From assembly GCA_018268895.1 (NCBI GenBank), contig JAFDVP010000013.1, positions 217,267 through 281,266 on the forward strand: a DNA stretch of 64,000 bases. Direction: 5' to 3'. This DNA is from Acidobacteriota bacterium. GTDB lineage: Bacteria > Acidobacteriota > Terriglobia > Terriglobales > Acidobacteriaceae. Below the pieces are notes generated by a model that worked only from the letters and a program-made list of their open reading frames with translations, was not told the DNA's origin and did no database searches. The position numbers and the translations under genes were made by a program. Of the stretch, positions 51,401 to 59,370 are shown in pieces. Every line of letters begins with the position of its first letter. Positions within the stretch are counted from its first letter, which is position 1.

Positions 51401-52171
51401 GCTCAGAAGGATGCCGGACAAGCAGCGCCAGGCGGAAGACGCGATGGCGCGGGCCGTGGCGACCAGACGGCGGCGCTGGACCAGGTGAGGCGTCTGCGCG
51501 GGCAACTGGAGGCGATGGCCGGACCTGCCGGAGATCGGCAGGGAGCGAACCGGCAGGGCAATCAGAGAGGCCAGGGTTCCGCGGATGGTAGGGATCCGTC
51601 TCAGTCGGCCAACGGACAGATTCAGCGCGGCGGGCAGGGACAGCAGGGGCAGCAGGCGGGGACTCGATCGGGCCAGGGACAGCAGGCAGGGAACCGCACT
51701 GGCCAGGCAGGCGACGCGAATGGTGAGATCAGGGCCGGGGGCGGAGGGTATGCCGATGGCACGGTCTGGGGAAATATCAACACGGGCAACAACAGCTATG
51801 GCGCCGGATCTTCGCGACCGGCGCCGACGGATGCCTCGGGCAATCCGCGCGATACGGAGCAGACGTACCGGCAGCAGATGCGCGAGTTGGAGCGGTTGCG
51901 GCAGATGGTGCAGGGGGACTCAGGCGCATCGAAGGAGGTCAGCGAGCTGACGAAGCAGATGCAGGCGCTCGATCCGTCGCGTTTCCCCGGCAACCCGGCG
52001 ATGGTGGAGCATCTGCACCGCGAGGCGCTGAGCGCCATTGACCGGCTGGAGTTGCAGTTGAAAAACGGCGGCGCAACAGCAGAGGCTCGGTCGGGCAAGC
52101 CGGACACGGTGCCTTCGGGGTATCAGGAGCCAGTGGCGGAGTATTACCGTCGCTTGAGCAAGGCGCGGTGA
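48440..52171 (+). CDS. DUF4175-like large membrane protein with low-complexity Q/S/G region
   Basis: A 1243-residue protein. Two N-terminal helices (about residues 25-45 and 55-75) and a third near 140-155 anchor it. Residues 180-490 form beta-rich domains, ending in a run of Gly near 500. After this the protein is mostly charged and Gln-rich helix, with a Gln-Ser-Gly repeat at about 737-795 and more Gly/Gln-rich tail to about 1150. These features match DUF4175 proteins at the end of MoxR operons. GGAGGAAG places the ATG at 48440, which overlaps the previous stop. The frame upstream of this ATG is a shadow. It may be a periplasmic scaffold. Confidence 0.85.
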   Translation: MSRRDELNSYIAQTRSRLRLQAWTAGFLVLAGTALLTTIVLVLILNHYAFPAVGVKGARVALFVLLGVTAAAGIALPLMRLTPERTVAKTEQAHAELEQRLRTFYERQQQGGDPFIELLAADTLTHTQDAAPSSLAPGRRLFAFAGVGLGCLGALIWMIVASRGFIGYGATLLWTGGHKNAAPLYSLAVEPGDVTVRRNSDQLITAHVVGLHPEKVQLFAHYQSAKGWEPVAMQMLPDQGGSASYQFVLAGLPENVEYYVTAGPLSSQHYTVRVADLPTVKKIHVTYQFPKWTGLKPAEQEQSGDLRAIEGTDASIEVEMDKPLKEGKLALDDNKTITLSSGEGNTYKGSIHMEKDGAYHVAAIEQGQPVRLSEDYFIATDKAEPPQVSISRPGGDYRASPIEEVKVGVEAADQFGLREMHLHYSVNGGADKDVDLLKSPGAKNADGSYTLRLEEFKLVPGDLVSLYATAKDGHAEARTDISFVQVDPFEREFSQSQQSGGGGGGGGGGQSNQTDMSKREKELIAATWKQQNDKTATQKDSAVQGQFLSDAQQKLRDQVQALSARMQSRDLSEANEEFNGFERDMQMAAAAMGPSADKLKGMQWKDALPLEQKALQALLRAEATFRQIQVAFGQQGGGGGGANSAGRDLASLFDLELDTAKNQYETAQNTSPEEQKQKEIDDVLAKLDALAKRQEELAKQQNNPQQSFQDRWQQEMLRREAEQLQRQMEQMAQNGNGQQSGSPQSGSQQSGSQQTGSQQSGSQSSGASGSSQSGSQQQRSASAASGSSASGRQQDQRVEQALSRLRQAGDAMKRSGNPQQSADAARQAADRLEEARGLLGASRQQMASGKLGSLSQEADRLAQEERSQTDRINEFANRQQGANPLDRDSVTARLNERNRLAEDRQQLSNDLSSLQRNMRDSARSMASNSPSAAEKLRRALSEMDESDLDNHVQRTADWLRRGINPNSNGTEAEIAQGLQKLSGQLRDAQKDAGQAAPGGRRDGAGRGDQTAALDQVRRLRGQLEAMAGPAGDRQGANRQGNQRGQGSADGRDPSQSANGQIQRGGQGQQGQQAGTRSGQGQQAGNRTGQAGDANGEIRAGGGGYADGTVWGNINTGNNSYGAGSSRPAPTDASGNPRDTEQTYRQQMRELERLRQMVQGDSGASKEVSELTKQMQALDPSRFPGNPAMVEHLHREALSAIDRLELQLKNGGATAEARSGKPDTVPSGYQEPVAEYYRRLSKAR
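50649..50823 (+). repeat. Degenerate tandem repeat coding for Gln-Ser-Gly units
   Basis: Inside the DUF4175-like gene, short units encoding QQSGS, QQTGS and similar repeat about ten times. DNA units differ at third positions, so it is an old repeat kept at the protein level and also a place where slippage could change length. Confidence 0.7.
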
Positions 52172-52524
52172 TCGCCGCGGAACCATAGGCGAACGGCCGG
52201 CGTCGAGAGGTAGCAGATCAGGCAGAGCGCGAGGAGCGCCTCGATCATGGTGGTCAGGGTACCGAGGTGGACCGGGGTGAGCGGTTGACGGAGGGAGCTC
52301 CTGGCGATCCACAGGGACTGAAGGGCGAGGAGAATGGCGACCCAGCGGGCCCAGTTGCGTCCCTGAAGATAGAACCAGAGAAAGACATAGCAGGCAGCGA
52401 CGATGAGGGTATAGGTAATGATGGAGCTGGTGGAGCGGTCCTGCTGGAGGATCAGAAGATAGTCGAGCGCGGTGGTGGCGCACATCAGGGCAAAGGTGAT
52501 GGTGACGCCGATGGGGCGGGGCAT
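52144..52524 (-). CDS. Small four-helix membrane protein of unknown function
   Basis: A 126-residue protein with four likely transmembrane helices, including TFALMCATTALDYLLILQQ, YTLIVAACYVFLWFYLQG, WVAILLALQSLWIA and IEALLALCLICYLS. It ends RALLKRR with positive charge. It converges on the DUF4175-like gene and overlaps its 3' end by 28 bp. There is no strong ribosome binding site before the ATG at 52524. I do not recognise the family. The clean helix pattern in this frame argues that it is real. Confidence 0.72.
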   Translation of the reverse strand: MPRPIGVTITFALMCATTALDYLLILQQDRSTSSIITYTLIVAACYVFLWFYLQGRNWARWVAILLALQSLWIARSSLRQPLTPVHLGTLTTMIEALLALCLICYLSTPAVRLWFRGDHRALLKRR

Positions 52525-52905
52525 AGGGTTGCAGTTTATCGCGGCATCCGGCGTCCTTAGGCACTTCAGTTTGTTTTACTTGCACTGAGTCTTTTGGGTG
52601 ATACGCCTTGAATTTTCCGTGTGGTCTACTACGTGCACGGGAGGTTCGACCCGGCAGCGGCTGCGGTCATTCGAGCGGTGCACTCTCTTGGGTTGGTGTT
52701 TGTTCAAATCTACCGGCAAGCGATATTGTGGAGCCACGCCTGAAGACCCGGTTATGAGGGCGTGTGTGGGCCTTCCTCGACTGGAACTATCTGCGTAGCC
52801 GCAAGATCGCTACGTTCTAACAACATTCTTACAGGGCTTCATCCCGATGCAGGAGTTTCTGGCATTGCGTGTGAGGGAGACGCTGCTGGAATAGCAGAGA
52901 ACGGT
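52525..52905. promoter_or_regulatory. Upstream region of the PKS operon, with a short leader ORF
   Basis: These 381 bp separate the small membrane gene from the PKS genes. A 15-codon ORF, MQEFLALRVRETLLE, runs from 52847 to 52894 and stops 11 bp before the PKS ATG; it has no strong binding site and may be chance. I see no confident -35/-10 pair, operator palindrome or riboswitch. Confidence 0.35.
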
Positions 52906-55900
52906 ATGTGTGCGGTGAAAGACGGCAGACCTGAACCGATAGCGATTGTTGGCATGAGCTGCCGTTTCCCCGGCGCGGAGGATCCGGATGCGCTTTGGAG
53001 GATGGTTGCCGAACGCCGGGAGGGCGTGTCGGATTATCCGGGGGGGCGGACGCCGGAGCTCGATGCGTTTTACCGGAGGGTCGGCATGGCGGATGGGCCG
53101 GCGTCGATCCGCGGCGGGTTCCTGCCGGAGATCGACAAGTTCGACGTGGGGTTCTTTGAGATGTCGCCGCGCGAGGCGGAGTGGCTGGATCCGCAGCAAC
53201 GGCTGCTGCTGGAGGCAAGCTGGGAGGCGCTGGAGGACGCGGGTATTCCGCTCGACCGGCTTTCGGAAGAGAAGACGGGAGTCTTTGTCGGAGTCTGGGT
53301 AAACGAGTACGAGCACCACGCGAAGGCGAACGCTCCTGTATCCGAACTCTTTGTGATTACGGGCGGCGCGCTGTTTGGAGCCTCGAGCCGCTTGTCGTAT
53401 CAGTTCGACCTGCGCGGTCCTGATGTTTCAGCGAACGCGGCATGCGGCTCATCGCTGGTGGCGGTGCATCTGGCAACGCAGTCGCTGCGCGCGGGGGAGT
53501 GCTCGGTTGCGCTGGCGGCCGGGGTGAATGTGCAGGTGCGGTATGAGTGCACGCAGGCATTCAGCCGAGCGAAGATGCTTTCTCCCGATGGACGCTGCAA
53601 GTTTGGGGCGGCTACTGCGGACGGGTTTGTTCGTAGCGATGGCGTGGGGACACTGGTGCTCAAGCGGCTTTCGGACGCGGAGCGCAACGGCGACAGGATC
53701 CATGCGCTGATTCTGGGGACGGGGATGGCCAACGATGGCCGGGGCAGTGGGCTGCTCATGACGCCCAGCGCCAGCGGCCAATGTGACGCGATGCTTGCCG
53801 CGGTCCGTAATGCCGGTGTTGACGCGAAGACCGTGGATTATGTGGAAGCGCATGGCACGGGAACGCGGGCGGGCGACCCCATCGAGCTGGCGGCGATCTC
53901 GGAGGTGTTCGGGCGGCCTGAGGACGGAGTGAACCCGTGCCGTACCGGGTCGGTGAAGACGAACATCGGTCATACGGAGTCGGCGGCGGGGGTGTCGGGC
54001 ATCATTCGCGCGGTCGAGGCGATGAAGCATGAGCAGTTTCCGGTGAGCCTTCATGCGGAGGAGTTGAATCCCGCTCTTGCCTGGGATGGGCTTGGCGTCA
54101 GGCTGGTGCGGGAGGAAGCGCGGTGGGAGAGGCAAGGACATCCGCGTCGCGCATCGGTGAATGGCCTGGGGCTGACGGGGACGAATGCACACATCATTCT
54201 TGAAGAAGCCCCCTCTGCCAGGGTCGTTTCGGGTAGCCAAAGTAATGAAGATTATCTGCTTGTTATTTCAGGTGGATGCAAGAAATCTCTAAAGCAAAAA
54301 ATGAGGCAATATCGCGATGCAATCGCTGGATTGCCGGCTGGGGATGAGGAGCGCGGGCGACTTTATGACTTCTGCTATACGGCCTCGGCCCGGCGAACGC
54401 ATCTTGCGTACCGAAGCGCGGTTGTGGGGGACAGCGCGGCTGGGTTGCAGAGACAGCTCGAGCTACTGATGGATGAGCAGGATGCCACCGCAGGCTTGAC
54501 CGGGGTTGTGGAAGATGGCCGCCGGCGGAAGATCGCGTTTGTCTTTCCCGGTCAGGGGTCGCAGTGGGCGGGCATGGGGCGGGAGCTGCTTCGCAGCGTT
54601 CCTGCCTTTCGCGAGGCGATGACCCGGCTGGATGCAGCGATTCAGCCGGAGGCGGGCTGGTCGGTGCTGAAGCAGTTGGAAGACCCGGCCTTCGATGAGC
54701 GGCTGGCGCGGATCGATGTGATTCAGCCGACTCTGTTTGCGATGGAGGTGGCCCTGGCGGAGCTTTGGCGCTCGTGGGGTGTGGTTCCGCAGGCGGTGAT
54801 TGGGCACAGCATGGGAGAGGTTGCGGCGGCGTGCGTTGCCGGGGTGCTGACCTATATAGGTGCTGCGGCGATTATCTGCCGGCGAAGCAGGTTGCTGATG
54901 CGGGTTGCGGGCGCGGGGGCGATGGTGGTGGTCGACCTGCCGCACGAAGAGGCGCAGCAGGAGATTGCGGGGGCAGAGGACAAGGTATCGGTGGCGGTCT
55001 CCAACAGCCCGCGGTCGACGGTGCTGGCGGGAGATCCGGCGGCGCTGGACGAGATTGTGCAGAGGCTGGAGGCCAGAGACGTCTTTTGCCGCTGGGTGCG
55101 CGTGGATGTCGCTTCGCACAGTCCGCAGATGGACCCGCTGAAGGCGGAGCTGCTGGCTGCGCTTGGAGAGGTGCAGCCGCAGGCGGGGAGCGTGCCGGTG
55201 TGCTCGACCGTGCTCGCAGGCATGGTTGAAGGGGCGGCGCTGGATGCGCGGTACTGGGTCTCGAACCTGCGCGAGCCTGTGCTGTTTGCGCGTGGAGTGG
55301 AGGAGCTACTGCGGCAGGGGTTCGACACGCTGATTGAGATGAGTCCTCATCCGATCCTTGTGCCGTTTGTGGAGCAGACGTCGGAGGCTGCGGGAAGGAA
55401 GGCGCTGGCGGTGGGATCGCTGCGCCGGGAAGAGCCGGAGATGGCGACGTTGATGGTCGCGGCGGGACGCCTCTACGTGAATGGCGCGAAGCTGGATTGG
55501 GACGCGATCTATCCGGCGGGCAATCTTGTGAAGCTGCCGTTGTATCCGTGGCAGCGTGAACGCTTCTGGATTGAGTCGCGCGGCGCGAAGGCGAATGGCT
55601 TTATGTCGACTGCGGGGCATCCGCTGATGGGAGAGCCGGTGCCGACGGCCACGGGCGAGTACCTGTGGACGGCGACGATCGGGCTGGAGGCCCATGCGTG
55701 GTTGAAGGACCATGCGGTGAGCGGGACAGTCCTGCTGCCGGGCAGCGCGTATGTTGAGATGGCTGCGGCGGCCGGGAAGCTGATCTTCGGCGATACATCT
55801 GGTGAACTGCAGCGCCTGACGCTGAAGGAGGCGGCGACGCTGACGGAGAGCAAGCGGCTGGAGATGCAGGCCGTCGCCAGCCGGGAGTCGCATGAGGCTT

Positions 55901-58900
55901 ATGCGATCCGCTTCTTCTGCCGTGAAGAGGGGAGCGAGTCGTGGATGGATGCGGCGGAGTGTCTTGTGCGCAAGGCTGCCGCATCGTCTTCGGTAGTGGG
56001 CCTGCGAGCGTGGGAGGACGCGGAGTTTTCGCCGCAGATGATGACGGGGCGGCAACATGCGGAGAAGCTGGCGAAGGCGGGCTATGATTTTGGCCCTGCG
56101 TTCCGGCAGATTGACTGGGTCACAGTAGCTGGTGAGACAGCGCTTGCGCGGATTACGCCGCCTGCGGAGATGGGACGCGAGGGATATCGGCTGCATCCGG
56201 CGACGGTGGATGCGGCGTTGCAGGTCGTCGCCCGGCTGCTGATTGAGAACAGCGGCAGCGCGGAGACCCTGCTGCCGGTCTCCATTGCCAGCGTGGCCTG
56301 GGGGGAACAGGAGATCCGGGGCGAAGCGCTTTATGCTAAAGCGCGGCTGAATGCCGCCCCCTTATCGGGAGACGTTCAGCTCTTCGACGGTCATGGCCGA
56401 GAGCTGCTTGCGATCAAGGGGCTGGCGTTTCATCGGTTCGGTGTGGATGCCGTATCGGGTGTGGAGGATGAGCTTTTCAGGCTTGCGTGGGAGCCGGTGC
56501 CGTTGCCTGGCGAGGGCATCAAGAGCGCAACGCGATTGAAGTGGCTGCTGGTTGGAGGAGAGCCGCGCGAAGCCAAGCAGCTTGCGGATGCGTTCGCCGC
56601 GCGCGGAGCGAGTTCGATTGCGTTGCCGGTGAGCGAGTTTTTAGCCGGGGAAGAAGAGTTCTCGTGCCAGGGTGTGGTGTGGCTGGAGCCTTCCATGCCT
56701 GGGCTTTCCTCTGTGTTGTCGCAGACGCAGGAAGTGCTTGCCGAGGGCGCTCGTGTTGTGACGAAGGTTGCCGGGATCGAGCAACGGAGCCAGACAGACG
56801 TGCGGCTGTGGATGACGACAGTCGAGACACAGGCGGTTACGGGGAGAGAAAAGATCGATGTTCAGGGAGCGGGGGCGTGGGGGTTCTTCACGTCGGTCAG
56901 CAATGAATATCCGTCGCTGCGGGCGAGCAGTATCGACTTGAATGCGAAGTGGCAGGAGAGCGATGTTGAAGGCATCGTGGCGATGCTGCTTGGAGATGTT
57001 GAGGACGGGCGTATCGCGTTGCGCGAGGGGAGGTATTATGCGCAACGCCTGGTGCGGATGGATGGTCGCGCGGCGGACTCGCCGGGAGATTCTGTAAGGG
57101 AAGGCGAGGGCTTTGAGCTGGGGCAGCGGGTTCCAGGAGACGTGGACAGCTTTGAGCTGGTGTCGTTGCCGTATCGAGCGCCGGGAGCTGGAGAGGTCGA
57201 GATTGAGATCGAGGCCGCGGGACTGAACTTCAGAGATGTGCTGAGCGCGATGGCGCTGCATGAGGGGATTCAAGGGGCGCACTTTGGGAGAGAATGTGCC
57301 GGTCGTGTGGTGCGGGTTGGACCGGGTGTGGAGCGGCTGAAGGCGGACGATGAGGTTTTGGCCATCACGCCTGCATTCGACCGGGTGGGGATGTTCGCTT
57401 CGCGCGTTATTGTTCCGGAGGAGCTGGCATACGCGAAGCCGAAGGGGATGACGTTTGCCGAGGCCGCGGGCATTCCGTGCGTGTTTCTTACGGTGTGGTA
57501 TGCGCTGGTGAAGCTGGCGCACCTGCAACGCGGAGAGCGGGTGCTGATTCACGCGGCGGCAGGCGGGGTTGGATTGGCTGCGATCCAGGTTGCCCAATGG
57601 ATTGGAGCAGAGGTGTTTGCGACCGTGGGGTCGGAGGAGAAGCGCGCTTACATCGAATCGCTTGGAGTGAAACACATCATGCACTCGCGCAAGCTCGACT
57701 TCGCGCGCGAGGTGATAGAGGCCACGGACGGAGCGGGTGTGGATGTGGTGCTGAACTCGCTTGCGGGACCGGCGATAACGGCAGGTCTGGAGTCGCTGGG
57801 CAGATATGGACGGTTTGTCGAGATTGGCAAACGAGACATTCTGGAAAACAGCAGGATCGGACTGAGCCCGTTTGATCGCAATCTGTCGCTGTTTGCGGTC
57901 GACCTGGCGCAGTCGGTGGAAGACCGCCGCGGCATGATGAGTGAGATGTTCGGAGAGTTGATGCAGCTCTTTGAGCAGGGTGTATTGTCGGTTTTGCCGA
58001 CGGAGGAGTTTTCGATCAACGCTGCGAGCGAGGCCTTTCGGCACATGGCCAAGGGTGGCCATATCGGAAAGATTGTTCTCGGGGTGCAGGGCAGAGCGGT
58101 GAGCGTTCGCCGGGACCGCAGCCGGCTGAACGCGGAGGCGACCTATCTTGTGACGGGCGGCGCAGGCGGTTTGGGGCTGGCGACGGCGGAGGCGCTGATT
58201 GGGGGCGGAGCGCGGCACCTGGTGCTGGTATCGCGGCGCGGCGTGACGGCTGAAGTGCGGGCCTCGCTGGAGGCGCTGGAGAAGACGGGCGCGAAGGTGG
58301 TTGTTCGTAAGGCCGATGTGAGTAGCGCCGGGGATGTGGATGCGCTGCTGGAGGAGATCCGCGCAACGATGCCTCCGCTGCGAGGGGTGGTGCACGCCGC
58401 GGGAGTTCTGGATGACGCGGTGGTGTCGGGCCTGACGCGGGAGAAGTTTGAGGCGGTGATGGCAGGCAAGGTGAGAGGCGCGCTGCTTCTGGATGCACAT
58501 ATTAAAGAGGGTGAGCTGGACTTCCTGGTGTACTACTCGTCGGTTGCCGGAGTGCTGGGGAACCCCGGGCAGGCGAACTACGCGGCGGCGAATGCGATGC
58601 TGGACGCGCTTGCGGAGGCGCAGCGCGCGCGCGGCGTTCCGGCAATCAGCATCGACTGGGGAACGTGGGGTGAGGTTGGGCTTGCGGCAGAGAGAGAGAA
58701 CCGCGGCGCGCGGCTGACGGGGCAGGGACTCGGTCCTCTTTCAACGGCCGAGGGCGTGGCGTTGTTGATGCAGGTTCTTCGCGATGCTCCTGCGCGTGCT
58801 GTTGCGATGCGGTTCGATGCTGACGCATGGTGCGGGGTCCACGCGGCGGCGCGAGGGTCGGGAGTCTTTGCGCACCTGCTTCGGCGCGGCGTTGCGGCGC

Positions 58901-59370
58901 GGAGTGAAGGCGGCGATTTCGCGTCGCGCTTGCACGGCCTGCCGGGCGAAGCGATGCGGGCCGCGCTGGCGCCGTGGCTGCGTCAACAGGTGGCAGCGGT
59001 TCTGAGGCTCGATGTGGAACGGGTCCCGTTGGACAAACCGATGCGGTCGCTTGGCCTGGATTCGCTGATGGCGCTGGAGCTGCGTAACCGGCTGGAGCGA
59101 GAGCTTCATTTGAAGTTGTCGGCCACGCTGGTGTGGAACTATCCGACGGTCACAGCCGTGACCGCATATTTAGAGGAGCGGCTGACGGCAACGCGCGAGG
59201 CGAGCGCTGGGGAGGTGAAGAGCACATCGGGGTCTACCGGCGTTGTTGGAAGAGACGTTGCTCCGCAAACGGCAGAAAGCGCAGACAAGACGGTGAGCGC
59301 AGCAGACCTGCTGGAAGCGGAGCTGCTGGGGGCCGAGGGTCTTTTGAATACTTTGGAGAGCGCGAAGTGA
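52906..59370 (+). CDS. Type I polyketide synthase, fully reducing module (KS-AT-DH-ER-KR-ACP)
   Basis: A 2154-residue modular PKS. Domains in order: KS (about 10-435; active Cys near 180 in NAACGSSLVA, the His residues in VEAHGTGTRAGDP and KTNIGHTESAAG); AT (about 545-850; GHSMGE near 633, VASH near 734); DH (about 904-1170; LKDHAVSGTVLLPG and HPATVDAAL); ER (about 1420-1720; LNFRDVLSAMAL and IHAAAGGVGLAAIQ); KR (about 1745-1925; VTGGAGGLGLATAEAL and YSSVAG...YAAAN); ACP (about 2010-2090; LGLDSLMALELR). All reductive domains look active. I chose the ATG at 52906, just before the KS; the upstream frame has no PKS similarity. No loading domain precedes KS. It is co-translated with the next PKS. 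Confidence 0.92.
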   Translation: MCAVKDGRPEPIAIVGMSCRFPGAEDPDALWRMVAERREGVSDYPGGRTPELDAFYRRVGMADGPASIRGGFLPEIDKFDVGFFEMSPREAEWLDPQQRLLLEASWEALEDAGIPLDRLSEEKTGVFVGVWVNEYEHHAKANAPVSELFVITGGALFGASSRLSYQFDLRGPDVSANAACGSSLVAVHLATQSLRAGECSVALAAGVNVQVRYECTQAFSRAKMLSPDGRCKFGAATADGFVRSDGVGTLVLKRLSDAERNGDRIHALILGTGMANDGRGSGLLMTPSASGQCDAMLAAVRNAGVDAKTVDYVEAHGTGTRAGDPIELAAISEVFGRPEDGVNPCRTGSVKTNIGHTESAAGVSGIIRAVEAMKHEQFPVSLHAEELNPALAWDGLGVRLVREEARWERQGHPRRASVNGLGLTGTNAHIILEEAPSARVVSGSQSNEDYLLVISGGCKKSLKQKMRQYRDAIAGLPAGDEERGRLYDFCYTASARRTHLAYRSAVVGDSAAGLQRQLELLMDEQDATAGLTGVVEDGRRRKIAFVFPGQGSQWAGMGRELLRSVPAFREAMTRLDAAIQPEAGWSVLKQLEDPAFDERLARIDVIQPTLFAMEVALAELWRSWGVVPQAVIGHSMGEVAAACVAGVLTYIGAAAIICRRSRLLMRVAGAGAMVVVDLPHEEAQQEIAGAEDKVSVAVSNSPRSTVLAGDPAALDEIVQRLEARDVFCRWVRVDVASHSPQMDPLKAELLAALGEVQPQAGSVPVCSTVLAGMVEGAALDARYWVSNLREPVLFARGVEELLRQGFDTLIEMSPHPILVPFVEQTSEAAGRKALAVGSLRREEPEMATLMVAAGRLYVNGAKLDWDAIYPAGNLVKLPLYPWQRERFWIESRGAKANGFMSTAGHPLMGEPVPTATGEYLWTATIGLEAHAWLKDHAVSGTVLLPGSAYVEMAAAAGKLIFGDTSGELQRLTLKEAATLTESKRLEMQAVASRESHEAYAIRFFCREEGSESWMDAAECLVRKAAASSSVVGLRAWEDAEFSPQMMTGRQHAEKLAKAGYDFGPAFRQIDWVTVAGETALARITPPAEMGREGYRLHPATVDAALQVVARLLIENSGSAETLLPVSIASVAWGEQEIRGEALYAKARLNAAPLSGDVQLFDGHGRELLAIKGLAFHRFGVDAVSGVEDELFRLAWEPVPLPGEGIKSATRLKWLLVGGEPREAKQLADAFAARGASSIALPVSEFLAGEEEFSCQGVVWLEPSMPGLSSVLSQTQEVLAEGARVVTKVAGIEQRSQTDVRLWMTTVETQAVTGREKIDVQGAGAWGFFTSVSNEYPSLRASSIDLNAKWQESDVEGIVAMLLGDVEDGRIALREGRYYAQRLVRMDGRAADSPGDSVREGEGFELGQRVPGDVDSFELVSLPYRAPGAGEVEIEIEAAGLNFRDVLSAMALHEGIQGAHFGRECAGRVVRVGPGVERLKADDEVLAITPAFDRVGMFASRVIVPEELAYAKPKGMTFAEAAGIPCVFLTVWYALVKLAHLQRGERVLIHAAAGGVGLAAIQVAQWIGAEVFATVGSEEKRAYIESLGVKHIMHSRKLDFAREVIEATDGAGVDVVLNSLAGPAITAGLESLGRYGRFVEIGKRDILENSRIGLSPFDRNLSLFAVDLAQSVEDRRGMMSEMFGELMQLFEQGVLSVLPTEEFSINAASEAFRHMAKGGHIGKIVLGVQGRAVSVRRDRSRLNAEATYLVTGGAGGLGLATAEALIGGGARHLVLVSRRGVTAEVRASLEALEKTGAKVVVRKADVSSAGDVDALLEEIRATMPPLRGVVHAAGVLDDAVVSGLTREKFEAVMAGKVRGALLLDAHIKEGELDFLVYYSSVAGVLGNPGQANYAAANAMLDALAEAQRARGVPAISIDWGTWGEVGLAAERENRGARLTGQGLGPLSTAEGVALLMQVLRDAPARAVAMRFDADAWCGVHAAARGSGVFAHLLRRGVAARSEGGDFASRLHGLPGEAMRAALAPWLRQQVAAVLRLDVERVPLDKPMRSLGLDSLMALELRNRLERELHLKLSATLVWNYPTVTAVTAYLEERLTATREASAGEVKSTSGSTGVVGRDVAPQTAESADKTVSAADLLEAELLGAEGLLNTLESAK

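Noticed and set aside
52762..52905. N-terminal extension of the first PKS
   Set aside because: The 48 extra residues show no docking or loading sequence, and the ATG at 52906 sits at the usual distance before the KS.
53440..53448. First KS as a decarboxylating KSQ loading domain
   Set aside because: The active-site residue is still Cys (NAACGSS), not Gln, and both catalytic His motifs are present.
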